This document shows, piece after piece, positions 18,704 to 28,353 of a stretch of DNA of 64,000 nt. The notes under the pieces are model-generated. The model saw nothing but the letters and a program-made list of their open reading frames with translations, did not search any database and was not told the DNA's origin. The number at the start of each line of letters is the position of its first letter. The stretch's first letter is position 1. A program made the position numbers and the translations under genes. Source of the DNA: Vibrio proteolyticus NBRC 13287 (GTDB taxonomy: Bacteria; Pseudomonadota; Gammaproteobacteria; Enterobacterales; Vibrionaceae); contig NZ_BATJ01000001.1 in NCBI RefSeq assembly GCF_000467125.1, forward strand, positions 310,001 through 374,000, given 5' to 3'.

Positions 18704-20245
18704 TTAACCGGGTGGAAAACCAGCGACAGTCACCCGGTTCCGCCCGTTCTCTTTGCTGACGTACAACTGTTCATCCGCTGCACGCAGAATTTGTTCGGCA
18801 TCATGGTGTTGATGCACTGCGGCGCCAATACTCAGACTACAGATCACCGGGCCAACATCAGACATCAGCGCATTGCCATGCACCATTGCCCTCATCCCAT
18901 TCATATAATGATGTAAACGACCGGGATCAATCTCACGTGAGATAATACAGAACTCGTCTCCCCCCATTCGCATAAATAAATCGTTGGGCTTTAACGCTTT
19001 TTCAATCAAACGTGACACATGGATCAGCATCTCATCTCCCACGATATGACCGTACTGATCATTGATTGACTTAAAGTGATCAATATCAAACGTCACCAAA
19101 CTGAACGGCTTACGCGCTTTAATGTACTCTTCCAGAAATTGATTGAACGCACGGCGGTTAAACAAGCCGGTGAGGCTGTCGTGTTCCACCAGAAAACGCA
19201 ACTCGGCAGTGCGCTCTTCCAGCATGACCGACAAACGCTGACGCTCTCGTGCCAGCAGGTGGACAATAAAGCCAAGCATAAACGCCATCAGTAATCCGCC
19301 AATGCCAACCGCCACTAACGCCAGTTGATCATGTCGGGTGTAAGGTTGCGGCATTTTGTAGTCAATAATCCAACGGCGATTTGGCAACTCCAGGGTTTTG
19401 CTGATTGCCGCACCTTTAACTTTGTCCCAGTTCGGGCTTTGAAACAGCACGGGTTCATCTTCCGAGTCATAGCCCATGTCGGTAACACGAATCAGCAAGT
19501 CCTGCTCTGACGCAGTTTTGTTCATCAAGTTGTTGAAGTACATGTCGACCAGAACCACACCGACAACAACTCCAATCAACGTTTTGTTGTGCTGTTGATC
19601 AAAGACTGGCAGATAAACCAGTAAGCCACGCTTTTCCAGATCAGCGTCCAGCCCGTCAGCCAGCAACCTTACTTTGTCCGAGACATTGGCCTGACGCGTC
19701 TCACGCATTGACTCCAGTACCAGCTCAAACCGCAGTTTGGTCGAATAGAACCCCAGCAACCCGATATTCACCGGAGTGCGTGGATAGATATCACTCATGA
19801 CAAAGATGGGGGCCTGATTTTTCATCACGTAGCCGTAAGTCTTCTTACCGTCCTTTGGGATGGTGTAGAGACGATAATCAGGAAAGATCTTACGCGCTTT
19901 AGCGACATGGTCGTTAATCTCATGCACTTCCACTTTGGGCTGCCATTGCAACGTGATCAAACTTGGCGAGTTATTGATCAACTCATGCGCAAATACGCTG
20001 AACTGCCCCCAGTTTTCCGGAAAATTGGAATGGAAGAAGTTGGCGGCGGCCCCGATGTAGTTGATGTCATTCAACACAGAGCGCTGTAACGCATCCGTCT
20101 GACGTTGGGTGAGGTTTTCAAACACATGCAAGTTATCTTCACGCTGCTCGTAGTAGACGATCGCCATGGCGAGCAAGGTGACAACACTGGCAGAGAAGAA
20201 GGTGATGATTGAATAGGCTGAGCGACTTTTTCGATAAACTTTCAT
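18704..20245 (-). CDS. CHASE-domain diguanylate cyclase (GGDEF)
   Basis: 513 residues. TM1 near residues 12-32, a periplasmic CHASE sensor domain (about 40-305, including INNSPSLITLQWQPKV and GLLGFYSTKLRFELVLESM), TM2 near 312-335, a short coiled linker with MLEERTAELRFLVEHDSLTG, and a C-terminal GGDEF domain with intact active-site MRMGGDEF. The residues before it read KPND rather than RxxD, so the usual inhibitory I-site seems absent. The protein should make c-di-GMP in response to an extracytoplasmic small molecule. c-di-GMP output could bear on the LapA-like adhesin at 46.4 kb, but no direct link is shown. Confidence 0.92.
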   Translation of the reverse strand: MKVYRKSRSAYSIITFFSASVVTLLAMAIVYYEQREDNLHVFENLTQRQTDALQRSVLNDINYIGAAANFFHSNFPENWGQFSVFAHELINNSPSLITLQWQPKVEVHEINDHVAKARKIFPDYRLYTIPKDGKKTYGYVMKNQAPIFVMSDIYPRTPVNIGLLGFYSTKLRFELVLESMRETRQANVSDKVRLLADGLDADLEKRGLLVYLPVFDQQHNKTLIGVVVGVVLVDMYFNNLMNKTASEQDLLIRVTDMGYDSEDEPVLFQSPNWDKVKGAAISKTLELPNRRWIIDYKMPQPYTRHDQLALVAVGIGGLLMAFMLGFIVHLLARERQRLSVMLEERTAELRFLVEHDSLTGLFNRRAFNQFLEEYIKARKPFSLVTFDIDHFKSINDQYGHIVGDEMLIHVSRLIEKALKPNDLFMRMGGDEFCIISREIDPGRLHHYMNGMRAMVHGNALMSDVGPVICSLSIGAAVHQHHDAEQILRAADEQLYVSKENGRNRVTVAGFPPG

Positions 20246-20693
20246 TACTTATTATAAATCGTCTGGAGCGATGTCTGGCTCGAATAAACCTATCTAACAG
20301 CGTAGTCGAGCCACCTTAAGTGGCCCACTATTTATCTCATCTTTGAGAAAGAATGCTGCAGAATTTAGCTAAAAGACCGCCAAACACAGCCACTTATATT
20401 GAAAATATTCTTCAATGGATAAGGTCTCATTGAGCCATGAAATCGCTAAAATCAGAATACTTTTAATCAATTATCATCAATTAGACTTATTTTTTGGACA
20501 AAGATCTCACTCACCTCCTGTCTAAAAACCCGTCAATCAGAACGTTATTCCGCAATATGGGTTGTATTTCAACGAGCCATGCGGGTTGAATATGGTACTA
20601 TTCGCCCCTATTTGACACTTAAGCATGGCGTAACGCCAAGGTGAGCAGTGAGCCGTCTCACCTGGAAATATTACAATTCAAAGAGAATTCATC
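20246..20693. other. Intergenic region upstream of the DUF2760-Hsp70 genes
   Basis: About 450 nt without an ORF. A hairpin GGTGAG(N11)CTCACC lies just before the DUF2760 ribosome site, and GGCGTAACGCC forms a smaller one beside it; a leader structure is possible. A possible sigma-70-type promoter (TTGAAT...TACTAT) sits around 20587-20610. No heat-shock sigma-32 consensus is obvious. Confidence 0.4.
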
Positions 20694-21326
20694 ATGAACT
20701 TCGATTTACAAATGGTCCCTCAAACTTTCGATATGCTTCACGCAGGTCTGGCGGCTTCCAGCTTGCTACTGCTGATCATTGCCGTTTCACGCAAATCTAA
20801 AATCATAGAAAAAGTCGTGGAAAAGCCTGTCGAGAAAATTGTTGAGGTAGAAAAACCTGTCGAAAAGATTGTTGAAGTTGAAAAAGTCGTCGAAGTGGAA
20901 AAAGTCGTCGAAAAAGTTGTGGAAGTTGAATCGAAACTCGCTACAGCATCGACAGACTCGGCGATGCAGCTTCTTTCTATTATGCAGCAGGAAGCCCGTT
21001 TAATTGATTTCTTAAAAGAAGACCTGACTTCGTTCTCCGATGAAGAAGTGGGGGCTGCAGCGCGCGTGATTCACTCTGGTGGACAGAAAGTTCTGGCCGA
21101 ATATGTGTCGCTGGAAAATATCCGCAACGAAGATGAAGAAACTCGCATTACCGTTGAAGAAGGTTTCAACCCTCAGGAAGTGCGCCTGACGGGCAACGTT
21201 ACTGGCAGCGCTCCGTTCCACGGTACGCTGGTTCACAAAGGTTGGAAAGCGACAGCAATGACCCTGCCTAAGCTGGCCGAAAATTACGATGCCTCTGTGA
21301 TTGCCCCTGCCGAGGTAGAGCTGTAA
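20694..21326 (+). CDS. DUF2760 membrane-anchored protein
   Basis: 210 residues. One N-terminal membrane span (AGLAASSLLLLIIAV), then about 40 residues of Val/Glu/Lys heptad-like repeats (variants of VEKPVEKIVEVEK), probably a rigid coiled or extended stalk, then the conserved DUF2760 domain (QLLSIMQQEARLIDFLKEDL to the end). The stop codon overlaps the start of the downstream Hsp70 gene by 1 nt (21326), indicating translational coupling. The linkage with two Hsp70-like ATPases suggests a membrane platform or cofactor for those chaperones. The family has no established function known to me. Confidence 0.85.
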   Translation: MNFDLQMVPQTFDMLHAGLAASSLLLLIIAVSRKSKIIEKVVEKPVEKIVEVEKPVEKIVEVEKVVEVEKVVEKVVEVESKLATASTDSAMQLLSIMQQEARLIDFLKEDLTSFSDEEVGAAARVIHSGGQKVLAEYVSLENIRNEDEETRITVEEGFNPQEVRLTGNVTGSAPFHGTLVHKGWKATAMTLPKLAENYDASVIAPAEVEL

Positions 21327-23239
21327 TGGAACAAACGCACCACAATACGCAACCTATGTTCAGTGTCGGTATTGACCTTGGCACCACGCACTGCGTGCTG
21401 TCCTACATGGATACCAGCCGTGAGGATGCGCATGTCGAAGTGATGGCAATTCCTCAGCTGACTTCTCCTGGTACGGTGGAAAGCCGCGCTCAGTTGGGTT
21501 CATTCCTGTATCAGCCGCACGAACACGAGATGAATCCGTCTTCACGCGTGCTTCCCTGGTCTTCCGAACCCAAAGCGCTGGTGGGTGCGATTGCACGCAA
21601 TCTGGGTGCCAAAACACCGATTCGCTTGATTGCCAGTGCCAAGTCCTGGTTGTGTCACAGCGGGGTGAATCGTCGTGACGCGTTTCTGCCGGCGGGTAGC
21701 CCGGAAGAGGTTGAAAAAGTGTCGCCTTTGCGCGCGACCGAGTTGTATCTTGAGCACCTGAAAGAGGCCTGGGATCACGCGAACCCAAATCACCCACTGG
21801 CAGAACAAGACGTCACGATTACCGTACCGGCATCATTCGATCCAGCTGCGTGTGACCTGACGGCTGAAGCCGCACGTAATGTCGGTTTCAGCCACCTGAC
21901 GTTGTTAGAAGAACCTCAGGCCGCGCTGTACAACTGGATTGACAACAGCAACGATAGCTGGCGCGACGAAGTCAGCGTTGGTGACATTGTGCTGGTTGTC
22001 GATATCGGTGGTGGTACCACCGACTTGTCATTGGTTGAAGTGACTGAAGATCAGGGTAACCTGACACTGAATCGTATTGCTGTCGGCGAACACATTCTGC
22101 TTGGCGGTGACAACATGGACCTGGCACTGGCCTACCGATTGAAAATGAAGCTGGCTAAGGAAGGCAAAGATCTGCAACCTTGGCAGGTGCAGGCCATGAC
22201 CCATGCCTGCCGCGATGCCAAAGAAGCCTTGCTCAACGACAGCGAGCTGCAATCTGTGCCGATCGTAGTGCCGAGCCGCGGCTCTAAACTGCTTGGCGCG
22301 ACCCTCAAAACAGAGCTGACACAGCAAGAGGTTCAACAGACTTTAGTCGATGGCTTCTTTCCACAAGTGACGATCGCAGAACATCCGGTACAAAAATCGC
22401 GTGGCGCCCTGACTCAAATGGGCTTGCCTTACGCTCAGGATGCCGGCATTACCCGTCATATCGCCGCTTTCCTGTCTAAACAGGCTCACGCTCAGAGCGG
22501 GTCAGAGCCCGCGGCTCAAGATTTCAATCCGTTCGCAAATATGCCGGGCATGCCTGGCGGTGAATCTCAAACCAACGTTGAGTTCATTAAACCGACAGCA
22601 ATCCTGTTTAATGGCGGGGTATTAAAATCTTCGCTGCTGGCAGAGCGTTTGGAAGAAACCATTAACGAATGGCTGATTGAAGCTGACGCGGAATACGCAA
22701 AACGCCTGACGGGTGTTGATCTGGATCTAGCTGTCGCCAGCGGTGCTGCCTACTACGGCTCAGTCCGTCGTGGACAAGGCGTACGTATCCGCGGTGGCAT
22801 TGCCTCGGCTTACTATGTTGGTATCGAAAGCGCGATGCCTGCAATTCCTGGCATGGCACCTCCAATGGAAGCCCTTTGTGTGGCACCATTTGGTATGGAA
22901 GAAGGGTCAAGCGCAACCGTACCAAGCCAAGAGTTCGGCCTGGTAATTGGCGAACCGGTTCACTTTCAGTTTTTCGGCTCCACAGTACGTCGCGACGACC
23001 CTGCGGGTACACACCTTGATCACTGGGCACCAGAAGAATTGGAAGAATTACCAGAAATTCAGGTGACATTGCCCGTCTCCGAAGGCCGTAAACAAGGCGA
23101 AGTTGTCCCTGTAACTCTGGCTTCACGGGTAACCGAGCTGGGCACATTGCAACTGGAAGCCATCGCCGCAGACAATGGCCAGAAATGGCACGTTGAATTT
23201 GACGTCCGCGAAGACGCCAAAGGCAGCGAACACGCATAA
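21326..23239 (+). CDS. Hsp70-family ATPase, first of a pair
   Basis: 637 residues. The actin-like ATPase signatures are present: phosphate-1 GIDLGTTHCVLSY, connect/phosphate-2 VVDIGGGTTDLSLVEV, and adenosine region ILFNGGVLKSSLL. A Met/Pro/Gly-rich insert (NPFANMPGMPGGES) sits near residue 400. The C-terminal part contains a beta-sandwich-like substrate-binding region but is not DnaK-like in its tail and lacks EEVD-type ends. Overlap by one nucleotide with the DUF2760 gene suggests one translational unit. It is distinct from the housekeeping DnaK and HscA, closer to the uncharacterised Hsp70-like group that travels as a pair. Confidence 0.9.
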   Translation: MEQTHHNTQPMFSVGIDLGTTHCVLSYMDTSREDAHVEVMAIPQLTSPGTVESRAQLGSFLYQPHEHEMNPSSRVLPWSSEPKALVGAIARNLGAKTPIRLIASAKSWLCHSGVNRRDAFLPAGSPEEVEKVSPLRATELYLEHLKEAWDHANPNHPLAEQDVTITVPASFDPAACDLTAEAARNVGFSHLTLLEEPQAALYNWIDNSNDSWRDEVSVGDIVLVVDIGGGTTDLSLVEVTEDQGNLTLNRIAVGEHILLGGDNMDLALAYRLKMKLAKEGKDLQPWQVQAMTHACRDAKEALLNDSELQSVPIVVPSRGSKLLGATLKTELTQQEVQQTLVDGFFPQVTIAEHPVQKSRGALTQMGLPYAQDAGITRHIAAFLSKQAHAQSGSEPAAQDFNPFANMPGMPGGESQTNVEFIKPTAILFNGGVLKSSLLAERLEETINEWLIEADAEYAKRLTGVDLDLAVASGAAYYGSVRRGQGVRIRGGIASAYYVGIESAMPAIPGMAPPMEALCVAPFGMEEGSSATVPSQEFGLVIGEPVHFQFFGSTVRRDDPAGTHLDHWAPEELEELPEIQVTLPVSEGRKQGEVVPVTLASRVTELGTLQLEAIAADNGQKWHVEFDVREDAKGSEHA

Positions 23240-23246
23240 TGAATGA

Positions 23247-23275
23247 CAAACGGCATCCCCACGGATGCCGTTTTC
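23247..23275 (+). terminator. Terminator-like hairpin between the two Hsp70 genes
   Basis: CGGCATCC (23251-23258) pairs with GGATGCCG (23263-23270), with AAA before and TTTT after. It sits in the 59-nt gap between the two Hsp70 genes, so the second should be expressed at lower level or depend on read-through. Confidence 0.8.
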
Positions 23276-23298
23276 AGATTAACGAAAGGTTTTGTTAT

Positions 23299-26115
23299 AT
23301 GGCATCGCCTCGTTTTCTTGTCGGAATCGACTTGGGTACGACCAACACTGTGGTCGCCTTTTGTGAAATCACCGACAACTTGGAACAATCCGCCGTCTCA
23401 TTGTTCGATATCGACCAACTGATCGGTCCCGGAGAGGTGGTTCGTAAACCCCTGCTCCCCTCTTTCCGCTACCATCCGGCCAGTGAACAAATCGCGCCCT
23501 CTGATCTGACGCTCCCATGGAATCACCAACCGGTTAAAGGGGACATCCAACATGTTATCGTTGGAGAGTGGGCGCGTGAGCTGGGCGCAAAAGTAGAAGG
23601 CAGACAGGTCTCCAGCGCAAAAAGCTGGCTTTCGCATCAGGCGGTCGACCGCACATCCGAGATTCTGCCCTGGGCAGGTGCAGCGGACGTAGACAAAGTC
23701 TCCCCTGTCATCGCCAGTGCCAGCTATCTGAATCATATCCGTCAGTCTTGGAACTACCGCCATCCGGGAAATCCTCTGGAAGATCAGGAGGTGGTAGTCA
23801 CCGTTCCAGCCTCATTCGATGAAACGGCGCGCAAACTGACATTACAGGCCGCCGAGCTGGCCGGGCTGACCAACATCGTACTGCTGGAAGAACCGCAGGC
23901 TGTTTGTTACGACTGGTATGCCCGCCACAGAGACACCGCAGCAGAAGAACTTCAGCAACTGCCACTGATTCTGGTATGCGATGTCGGTGGGGGTACGACT
24001 GATCTTAGTCTGATTGAAGCCAAATTCCATCAAGGAGAACTGGCGCTGGATCGTATTGGTGTGGGCGAACATCTGATGCTCGGTGGTGATAACCTCGACC
24101 TTGCACTGGCACATCTGGCAGAACAACGCTTCAACCAAAGCAAAAAACTGAATGCTGCCAGCCTGACCAAGCTGATTCAGCAAACCCGCAAAGCCAAAGA
24201 GAATCTGCTGTCGGCAAACGCCCCTGACGATGTACGCATCACCATGCTGGGCAGTGGTTCAAAATTGCTGGGCGGAACCAAAAGTGTCAGCTTATCTAAA
24301 CAAGAAGTGCACCAGATCGCATTGGACGGCTTTTTCCCACTGTCTGAGTTTAACGAGACACCAGACAAGCGACGCAGCGCGGTAGTCGAGTTCGGTCTGC
24401 CGTATGTGGCCGACCCGGCAGTCAGCAAACACGTTGCAGAGTTCTTAACCCAGCACCAGCAAGTCTCGCACGCTGCGTTGCAAAGTCTGAACGACTATGA
24501 TCCCCAGCAGCCAGCCGTCCCGGTCGGTATACTATTAAACGGTGGGGTATTTAACAGTGACCTGGTCACCCAGCGTATTACTCAGTTGCTCAGTCACTGG
24601 CGTGGGGCTGAGGTTACCGTCCTCAATAACCCGCATCCTGACTGGTCTGTGGCGCTTGGGGCGGTTGCATTTGGCAAAGCGCGTCGTGGTGCACAGCTAA
24701 AAATCGGTGGCGGCGCCGCTCGTTCTTATTTCCTGCACTTACAGGAAAAAAATAAGATGGGTAAAGCCTTATGTCTGCTGGCCAAAGGCACCGACGAAGG
24801 TCATGAAATCCGTCTGAGCGGCCGCCGTTTCTCATTGACACTGGGAGAGCCGGTTCGCTTTAACTTACTGACCTCAACACACGATACACTGACTCACAAC
24901 ACAGCGATTCAAAACGGTGTGATGGTGGACGTTGACCCGGATTTATTTGCTCCTCTTCCCCCCTACATTGCGACGCTGGAAAGCGACGGTGCAGAGCTGA
25001 AAGCCAACCAGAAAGAGCGTGTCGAAGTGCAACTGGCCTGTCAGTTGACGGAGGTTGGTACGCTGAAAATGGAATGCGTCAGCACCGACGATGACACCAA
25101 GCGCTGGGCGCTGGAATTTGAAGTTCGCAACCAGAAGGCAGAAGAAGCAGAAAGTTCGCAACGCCACCCGCGTCTTGAGGAATGCCTTGCGCTCATCAAT
25201 CGCATATACAGTGGCAATAAAAAGAGCGCGGACGCAAAAGAAATTAAGACCCTGACCAAGGATCTGGAAAAGCGTCTCGGCAAACGGGATGAGTGGGATT
25301 TCATTACACTTCGCCAGCTATTTGATGCATTCAGCCTGGGCAGAAAGCGCCGCCGACGTTCGGAGCCACACGAAAAAAACTGGTTGCGTCTGGCGGGCTT
25401 TGCACTTCGTCCCGGTTTTGGCGACCCGACCGACTCCTGGCGTATTGAACAGGTTTGGAGCCTGTACCCACAAGGCATTCAGTTCAAAAACCATCAAGGT
25501 TGGACAGATTGGTGGGTATTCTGGCGACGCATCGCTGGTGGCCTGAGCCAAGAGCAGCAGGAAACCATTCTGGCTGATATTGCCAAGTATCTGCACCCTG
25601 GCGCGATGAAAAATCCTCAGTCAGCTAAAGCTGCCCAGGACATGGGGTATGAAGCGATGGTTCGTCTCGCCGCCTCTCTTGAGCACCTTGACGTCGAAGA
25701 TAAAGTGCTCCTGTCCAGTTGGTTCTTGAGTAAAGCGATGAACCATACCCAGTTCGAGCAGGCGCATTGGTGGGCCTTAGGCCGTCTGGCCTCACGAACA
25801 CCGCTGTATGGCAGCCAACATAGTGTGATTCCTCGAGAGCAGGCAGAGCAATGGCTGCCGAAAATGCTCGAGAAAAATTGGCAGAAAGAGCCAATGATCG
25901 GATTCGCCGCGGTGATGATTTGTCGCAAGACCGGCGACCGCCTGTTTGATATTTCAGACGATTTCCGAACTCAGGTTCTGACTAAACTGAAGCAGAGTAA
26001 AGTCCCAGAGTCTTGGGTGGCGCTGGTCGAAGAGGTCAAAGAATTGTCAGAAAGTGAATCCAAGCGGGTGTTTGGTGATGCTCTTCCAAGTGGCCTCACG
26101 CTGGTTCATCAATAA
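23299..26115 (+). CDS. Large Hsp70-family ATPase with C-terminal extension, second of a pair
   Basis: 938 residues from ATG 23299, chosen because AAAGG lies 9 nt upstream and the ATPase signature GIDLGTTNTVVAF begins at residue 8; the longer frame would start inside the terminator hairpin. Phosphate-2 motif CDVGGGTTDLSLIEA and adenosine motif ILLNGGVFNSDLV are intact. Residues about 610 onward form a long helical extension rich in Trp (RIEQVWSLYPQGIQF, WTDWWVFWRRIAGG), unlike DnaK's lid, probably the DUF3731-type tail. N-terminal parts of the two Hsp70s align closely (both have ASFD and LLEEPQA), so they are paralogues that diverged in their substrate ends. Confidence 0.9.
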   Translation: MASPRFLVGIDLGTTNTVVAFCEITDNLEQSAVSLFDIDQLIGPGEVVRKPLLPSFRYHPASEQIAPSDLTLPWNHQPVKGDIQHVIVGEWARELGAKVEGRQVSSAKSWLSHQAVDRTSEILPWAGAADVDKVSPVIASASYLNHIRQSWNYRHPGNPLEDQEVVVTVPASFDETARKLTLQAAELAGLTNIVLLEEPQAVCYDWYARHRDTAAEELQQLPLILVCDVGGGTTDLSLIEAKFHQGELALDRIGVGEHLMLGGDNLDLALAHLAEQRFNQSKKLNAASLTKLIQQTRKAKENLLSANAPDDVRITMLGSGSKLLGGTKSVSLSKQEVHQIALDGFFPLSEFNETPDKRRSAVVEFGLPYVADPAVSKHVAEFLTQHQQVSHAALQSLNDYDPQQPAVPVGILLNGGVFNSDLVTQRITQLLSHWRGAEVTVLNNPHPDWSVALGAVAFGKARRGAQLKIGGGAARSYFLHLQEKNKMGKALCLLAKGTDEGHEIRLSGRRFSLTLGEPVRFNLLTSTHDTLTHNTAIQNGVMVDVDPDLFAPLPPYIATLESDGAELKANQKERVEVQLACQLTEVGTLKMECVSTDDDTKRWALEFEVRNQKAEEAESSQRHPRLEECLALINRIYSGNKKSADAKEIKTLTKDLEKRLGKRDEWDFITLRQLFDAFSLGRKRRRRSEPHEKNWLRLAGFALRPGFGDPTDSWRIEQVWSLYPQGIQFKNHQGWTDWWVFWRRIAGGLSQEQQETILADIAKYLHPGAMKNPQSAKAAQDMGYEAMVRLAASLEHLDVEDKVLLSSWFLSKAMNHTQFEQAHWWALGRLASRTPLYGSQHSVIPREQAEQWLPKMLEKNWQKEPMIGFAAVMICRKTGDRLFDISDDFRTQVLTKLKQSKVPESWVALVEEVKELSESESKRVFGDALPSGLTLVHQ

Positions 26116-26142
26116 CAACTCGCCCTGTCAGGCGGGCATATC

Positions 26143-26170
26143 TCCGCATATCCGCTACCGGATATGCGGA
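26143..26170. terminator. Long perfect hairpin between convergent genes
   Basis: TCCGCATATCCG (26143-26154) pairs perfectly with CGGATATGCGGA (26159-26170), 4-nt loop. There is no clear U-tract on either side, so it may act as an RNA 3' stabiliser or roadblock as much as a terminator between the Hsp70 gene and the VOC gene. Confidence 0.6.
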
Positions 26171-26177
26171 TGATGCA

Positions 26178-26606
26178 TTAATCGGTGGCAAATAACTGAT
26201 TGATGTCCTTAAACGCTTTAAACTCCAGAGCGTTACCACATGGGTCAAACAAAAACATGGTCGCCTGCTCACCAACCTGTCCTTCAAAACGGATATACGG
26301 TTCAATCACAAATGCTGTCTTGAATGTGCGCAGTCGCTCTGCCAAGTCGTGCCATTGTTGCCACGCCAGCACCACACCGAAATGCGGCACCGGTACGGCA
26401 TGACCATCAACTGGGTTGGTGTGTGCCTGCTCCTGACTGTGCGTTTTCGGATGTTGATGGATAACCAACTGGTGGCCGAAAAAATCAAAATCAACCCACT
26501 GTTGACTTGACCTGCCTTCGATTAAACCAAATACGTTTCGATAAAATTCTCGAGCCATCGGCAAGTCATAAACCGGAATCGCCAGATGAAACGGTTGTAA
26601 TGCCAT
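26178..26606 (-). CDS. VOC-superfamily (glyoxalase/dioxygenase-fold) protein
   Basis: 142 residues, start preceded by AAGGAGG. Two beta-alpha-beta-beta-beta modules are visible. The N-terminal one opens with [23 protein letters not shown], whose His is the usual first metal ligand. The C-terminal one closes with [15 protein letters not shown], giving the Glu ligand. These features indicate a metal-dependent VOC enzyme of the glyoxalase/bleomycin-resistance/dioxygenase superfamily. The substrate cannot be predicted. It lies alone between the Hsp70 gene and mscS-like gene. Confidence 0.85.
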   Translation of the reverse strand: MALQPFHLAIPVYDLPMAREFYRNVFGLIEGRSSQQWVDFDFFGHQLVIHQHPKTHSQEQAHTNPVDGHAVPVPHFGVVLAWQQWHDLAERLRTFKTAFVIEPYIRFEGQVGEQATMFLFDPCGNALEFKAFKDINQLFATD

Positions 26607-26687
26607 TCACTCCTCCTTGTATGGTAATTCGCCTACCTGAACGAACGCATGCATCGGCACAGGTTTCAACACAAGTAGGGTTTGTGG

Positions 26688-28001
26688 TCACAACAAATCG
26701 TTGCTGCGTGATGCTTCGTTTGGGTTGAGTATTTTCACTTCCCGCTGCGGGAACGGAATTTCGATATTATTCTGCTGCAGTGTCTCCAGAATAATTAACA
26801 TCAGATCGCCTCCGACCCGGTTGCGTCCATCGTCAATCCCTTCAATCCAGAACTCAACAAACATGTTGATCCCGGAGTCACCGAAACTGTCAATTTCGCA
26901 ATCGGGGAGCTCCTCTAATGGCACATCGGGACCAGCCAATACTTTAGGATGCTGCGCTACCGCTTCTTTCACCAACGTCACCATATTGCGCACGTCCGTC
27001 TTGTACGCCACCGAAAAATCGACCCGGTACCGTTGTTTGATGTTTTTATGCGTCCAGTTCACAAACGAACTGTTAATAAACTTCTCATTGGGTACGACGA
27101 TGTCTTTGCCATCGTAGGTTTCGAGCGTTGTTGAACGCATGTTCAGTTCGGTGACCGTACCGGTGCGTCCGTCTTCCATTTCAATGTAGTCGCCCACTGA
27201 AATCGAACGGTCAAATATAATGATCACCCCAGAGATGAAGTTCGATGCCACGGCCTGAAGCCCAAAACCCAGCCCGACCCCCAAGGCCCCACCGAATACT
27301 GCCAGCGTCGTTAAGTTGATGCCCATCAATTGCAGAATCAGCATCACAACGACAAAAAACAACATAATTTCAAACAGTTTTGCAACGATCTCCCGTGTTC
27401 TGAAATCCAGTGACTTCTGTTTGCGAATGATGGTTTGTCCGGTTGAATTGGAAACCCGGCCAAGCCAGAACAGTAAAGAACCAAAAATCAACGTTCGCAC
27501 TAAACCGTACGCCGACAACCGTATGTTACCCAGTTCAATCGACATCGATTCAAGAACACGCACAATGTCATCCAGAACTCCGGTGACATAAAACAGAATG
27601 ATAGGCATCCCTATCCAGCGAAACACTTTCGCTACCAGCGCGTTGGTGATCAACAAATGAACAGAGGAGTGGTAAAGCAGTAACAACGCCAAAGCGAACG
27701 CGACTTGCATAACCCAGCTGTCTGCCATCAACACTGAACTGAACTCAATCGACATCCTGAGCAACAACAGCGCCAGTATCGGGAAAATCAGTTTGCCGCA
27801 CCGGTGTGCAATCGAGCGTATCGGGAAGTTTGCATCGGTGGTCACCGCTTCGCGCAAAATAGGGACATATTTATGAATGCGGGAAGAGAGAAAATACGCC
27901 AGCAGATAGACGGCCAGAATCACGCCTATCTGGTTGTAGGTATCGACACTGCTGATGGCGTTAGTCACGTGCCGGGAAACATGCGAGATGTATTCTTCCA
28001 T
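26688..28001 (-). CDS. MscS-family mechanosensitive ion channel
   Basis: 437 residues. About four or five membrane segments precede the pore-lining TM3 helix, which has the family's Gly/Ala packing pattern (FGGALGVGLGFGLQAVASNF). The conserved beta-domain start (ISGVIIIFDRSISVGDYIEM) and the cytoplasmic vestibule with IVVPNEKFINSSFVNWT follow. Such channels open on membrane tension during hypo-osmotic shock. It is longer than E. coli MscS (286) because of extra N-terminal helices, so it resembles YnaI/YbdG-like members. Single gene. Confidence 0.92.
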   Translation of the reverse strand: MEEYISHVSRHVTNAISSVDTYNQIGVILAVYLLAYFLSSRIHKYVPILREAVTTDANFPIRSIAHRCGKLIFPILALLLLRMSIEFSSVLMADSWVMQVAFALALLLLYHSSVHLLITNALVAKVFRWIGMPIILFYVTGVLDDIVRVLESMSIELGNIRLSAYGLVRTLIFGSLLFWLGRVSNSTGQTIIRKQKSLDFRTREIVAKLFEIMLFFVVVMLILQLMGINLTTLAVFGGALGVGLGFGLQAVASNFISGVIIIFDRSISVGDYIEMEDGRTGTVTELNMRSTTLETYDGKDIVVPNEKFINSSFVNWTHKNIKQRYRVDFSVAYKTDVRNMVTLVKEAVAQHPKVLAGPDVPLEELPDCEIDSFGDSGINMFVEFWIEGIDDGRNRVGGDLMLIILETLQQNNIEIPFPQREVKILNPNEASRSNDLL

Positions 28002-28045
28002 CTATCCACTCCGAAAATGACCGTAAGATCGTGATTGAACCCTGC

Positions 28046-28216
28046 TCAGCAGTTGCCTTTTTTCGCTTGCCCCGGTGGACAGAATTTTCCATGAGAATCT
28101 TTTGAATCCTTGGAGTTGACCTCTATCTCCATATCTTTGTATTCACCCTCCACACGGGTGAGTTGACAGGCAGACAGCACAAACATGCCCAACAATACGA
28201 CTATCAGTGATTTCAT
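28046..28216 (-). CDS. 56-residue lipoprotein, copy 1 of a tandem pair
   Basis: A short frame from ATG 28216 to TGA 28046-28048. The signal peptide ends with lipobox LSAC (Cys 17); the mature part is about 40 residues, charged, ending FCPPGQAKKGNC with two Cys that could form a disulfide. It is a close paralogue of the next gene: both share ACQ/GCQ-LTRVEGE, acidic middle and the same C-terminal 12 residues. The spacing between the two starts is 308 nt. A terminator lies between them, so each is its own unit. No family function is known to me. Confidence 0.8.
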   Translation of the reverse strand: MKSLIVVLLGMFVLSACQLTRVEGEYKDMEIEVNSKDSKDSHGKFCPPGQAKKGNC

Positions 28217-28301
28217 CAGCTTACCTTCAGTAGATGGGTTTCTATTTAGTGTAGCTAAGATCCTGAAAGTGGGAGATTAAATTACGTTACTTACCAATAG
28301 C

Positions 28302-28335
28302 AAAAAGGCCGGAGCATTTGCACCGGCCTTTTCTT
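28302..28335 (-). terminator. Intrinsic terminator between the two small lipoprotein genes
   Basis: GGCCGG pairs with CCGGCC, extended by flanking A/T pairs, around a loop containing GCA/TGC; five U's follow on the minus strand. It ends the upstream copy (28354-28524). Confidence 0.88.
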
Positions 28336-28353
28336 ATCTCTAAACTTGCGTTG

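Noticed and set aside
20806..20932. Short tandem DNA repeats, considered as a CRISPR-like array
   Set aside because: They are in-frame Val-Glu-Lys codon repeats of the DUF2760 stalk with no spacers.
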